From NCBI GenBank assembly GCA_021414185.1, contig JAIOOZ010000683.1, positions 1 through 7,291 on the forward strand: DNA of 7,291 nucleotides, in the 5' to 3' direction. Of this stretch, positions 6,518 to 7,291 are shown piece after piece (position 1 is the first letter of the stretch; each line of letters opens with the position of its first letter). The notes below the pieces were generated by a model. It worked only from the letters and a program-made list of their open reading frames with translations, was not told the DNA's origin and made no database searches. This DNA comes from Betaproteobacteria bacterium (GTDB lineage Bacteria > Pseudomonadota > Gammaproteobacteria > Burkholderiales > SG8-41). The translations under genes and the position numbers were made by a program.

Positions 6518-7155
6518 GCGGCTGAACCCCCATAGATGGTGGCGAGGCCCCCTTCGAGATGGCTGGCGTCGCCCCACACCTCGGCATGCCACGCGCCGCC
6601 CTCGTAGCGAAACCGGTTGATCCCTGCGTTGACGAGATCGAAGTCACGCGGCGCCATCAGGTCGATTCCGTTCGCCGCGCGGTAAGCCACATCACACACC
6701 AACCCGTGCGTGACGACGACGACCAGTTCATCGGCATGGCGCCCGGCGATCTCCGTCAGGCAGGCCAGCGCGCGGTCGCGAAACGCCGTCGCGCTCTCGC
6801 CGCCGGGCACGGCGTAATGCGGGTCGCGGCTTTTGAACTTCGCGTAGTCCTCGGGATAGCGTGTCTGCATTTCCGGCCCGGTGAGCCCTTCGAATACGCC
6901 AAAATTGCGTTCGCGCAGGCGCGGCTCGACCAGCAAAGAGTGGCCGGTGACCTCGGCGACGCTGCGCGCGGTGTGATGGGCGCGCCCCGAATCGCTGCAG
7001 TAAAGCGAAGTGAATGCTATTTCTTTCATGCGCCGCGCGAGCAGCTGCGCCTGGCGCACGCCGGTATCCGACAGCGGGCTGTCGGCGTGGCCCTGCATGC
7101 GGCGTTCGCGGTTCCACACGGTTTCACCGTGGCGGATGAGGATGAGTCGGGACAT
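6514..7155 (-). CDS. Histidine phosphatase family protein (phosphoglycerate-mutase-like)
   Basis: The 213-residue product belongs to the branch-1 histidine phosphatases, which transfer phosphate through a phosphohistidine. Visible parts are the RHGE motif (8-11) with nucleophile His9, a GpmB-like TVWNRERRMQGHADSPLS stretch (12-29), Arg58 in SDSGRA (54-59), the likely acid Glu82 in RLRERNFGVFEG (79-90) and the second catalytic His150 in VVVTHG (146-151). The length is usual for small-molecule phosphatases of the CobC/GpmB type. The substrate (for example a sugar phosphate or a cofactor precursor) cannot be chosen from sequence, and no cobalamin genes are nearby. The ATG at 7155 places RHGE at the expected distance from the N-terminus. 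No clear Shine-Dalgarno sequence precedes it. It appears to be the first gene of the cluster continuing into the hydrolase and peptidase genes. Confidence 0.93.
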   Translation of the reverse strand: MSRLILIRHGETVWNRERRMQGHADSPLSDTGVRQAQLLARRMKEIAFTSLYCSDSGRAHHTARSVAEVTGHSLLVEPRLRERNFGVFEGLTGPEMQTRYPEDYAKFKSRDPHYAVPGGESATAFRDRALACLTEIAGRHADELVVVVTHGLVCDVAYRAANGIDLMAPRDFDLVNAGINRFRYEGGAWHAEVWGDASHLEGGLATIYGGSAA

Positions 7156-7193
7156 AGTATTGGCGATAGGGATCAGCAGTAACGTTGAAACTC

Positions 7194-7262
7194 CGAGAGA
7201 CGCCGGGCGAGAGAAGAGAGGCGGAAATCCGTCTATCGTCTATCCCGCTTCTTCGTCTCTCG
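7194..7262. repeat. Intergenic heptamer repeats within a 9-base inverted repeat
   Basis: Upstream of the phosphatase gene, CGAGAGACG (7194-7202) is perfectly complementary to CGTCTCTCG (7254-7262), with a 51-base spacer. Inside are two adjacent copies of GTCTATC (7231-7237 and 7238-7244). A near copy, GTCTCTC, lies at 7255-7261, and its reverse complement GAGAGAC at 7195-7201. The pattern is a degenerate heptamer, GTCTNTC, in both orientations. It could be a dispersed intergenic repeat or a regulatory element. No transposase or target-site duplication is visible. Confidence 0.45.
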
Positions 7263-7278
7263 TCGCTTGGCAAGCGGC
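7262..7278. other. Short perfect hairpin near the right edge
   Basis: CGCTT (7264-7268) pairs with AAGCG (7272-7276) around the loop GGC. The stem extends by a T-G wobble and a G-C pair to 7262-7278. On the plus strand ATTTT follows at 7279-7283, giving a terminator-like look, but no plus-strand gene ends nearby. It could belong to a gene beyond the window or to the repeat region next to it. Confidence 0.3.
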
Positions 7279-7291
7279 ATTTTACCTGTTC

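Noticed and set aside
6559..7182. A 207-codon plus-strand open frame
   Set aside because: It is antisense to the histidine phosphatase over nearly its whole length, and the phosphatase has complete catalytic motifs.
7262..7284. A rho-independent terminator on the plus strand
   Set aside because: The stem and T-run look suitable, but no plus-strand gene lies upstream within the window; all nearby genes are on the minus strand.
1..7291. CRISPR array, tRNA/rRNA genes, insertion sequence, prophage or defence system
   Set aside because: No regularly spaced repeats, cloverleaf-like sequences, transposase or phage motifs were seen on either strand. The genes present are ordinary chromosomal families.

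Overview
This is a GC-rich window with densely packed genes, most of them on the minus strand. Protein similarity recalled by eye (HrpA with a DUF3418-type tail, a PF10023-type lipoprotein aminopeptidase, a small lipase-like hydrolase) suggests a proteobacterium, most likely a betaproteobacterium. The taxonomic call is inference; no rRNA or other marker gene is present.

Layout from left to right. Bases 1-3135 (minus) hold most of hrpA, a DEAH-box RNA helicase; its C-terminus runs off the left edge. Bases 3136-3311 are a divergent intergenic region. Bases 3312-3938 (plus) encode an unrecognised lipoprotein with a Pro-Gln repeat linker, starting at a TTG codon. It converges on a PEBP (YbhB/YbcL-like) gene at 3998-4627 (minus), with a GC-rich hairpin between the two stop codons. 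To the right is a tight minus-strand cluster, transcribed right to left: a histidine phosphatase (7155-6514), a possible 34-codon ORF (6517-6413), an alpha/beta hydrolase (6413-5775) and a lipoprotein metallopeptidase (5773-4712). The PEBP gene follows after 84 bases and may be read from the same transcript or from its own promoter. Bases 7156-7291 are non-coding as far as can be seen and carry short heptamer repeats and an inverted repeat.

The right-hand cluster looks like one operon, because neighbouring genes overlap or are separated by one base. Its products are three hydrolases of different chemistry (phosphate ester, probably carboxylic ester, peptide) and a ligand-binding-type protein. 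No shared pathway is evident, so co-transcription does not prove a joint function. The hrpA gene and the Pro-Gln lipoprotein are separate transcription units.

I found no RNA genes, CRISPR array, insertion sequence, phage gene or defence system. Most of the window is ordinary chromosomal sequence. The item most worth checking is the 34-codon ORF at 6413-6517, whose start overlaps one gene's stop and whose stop overlaps the next gene's start.
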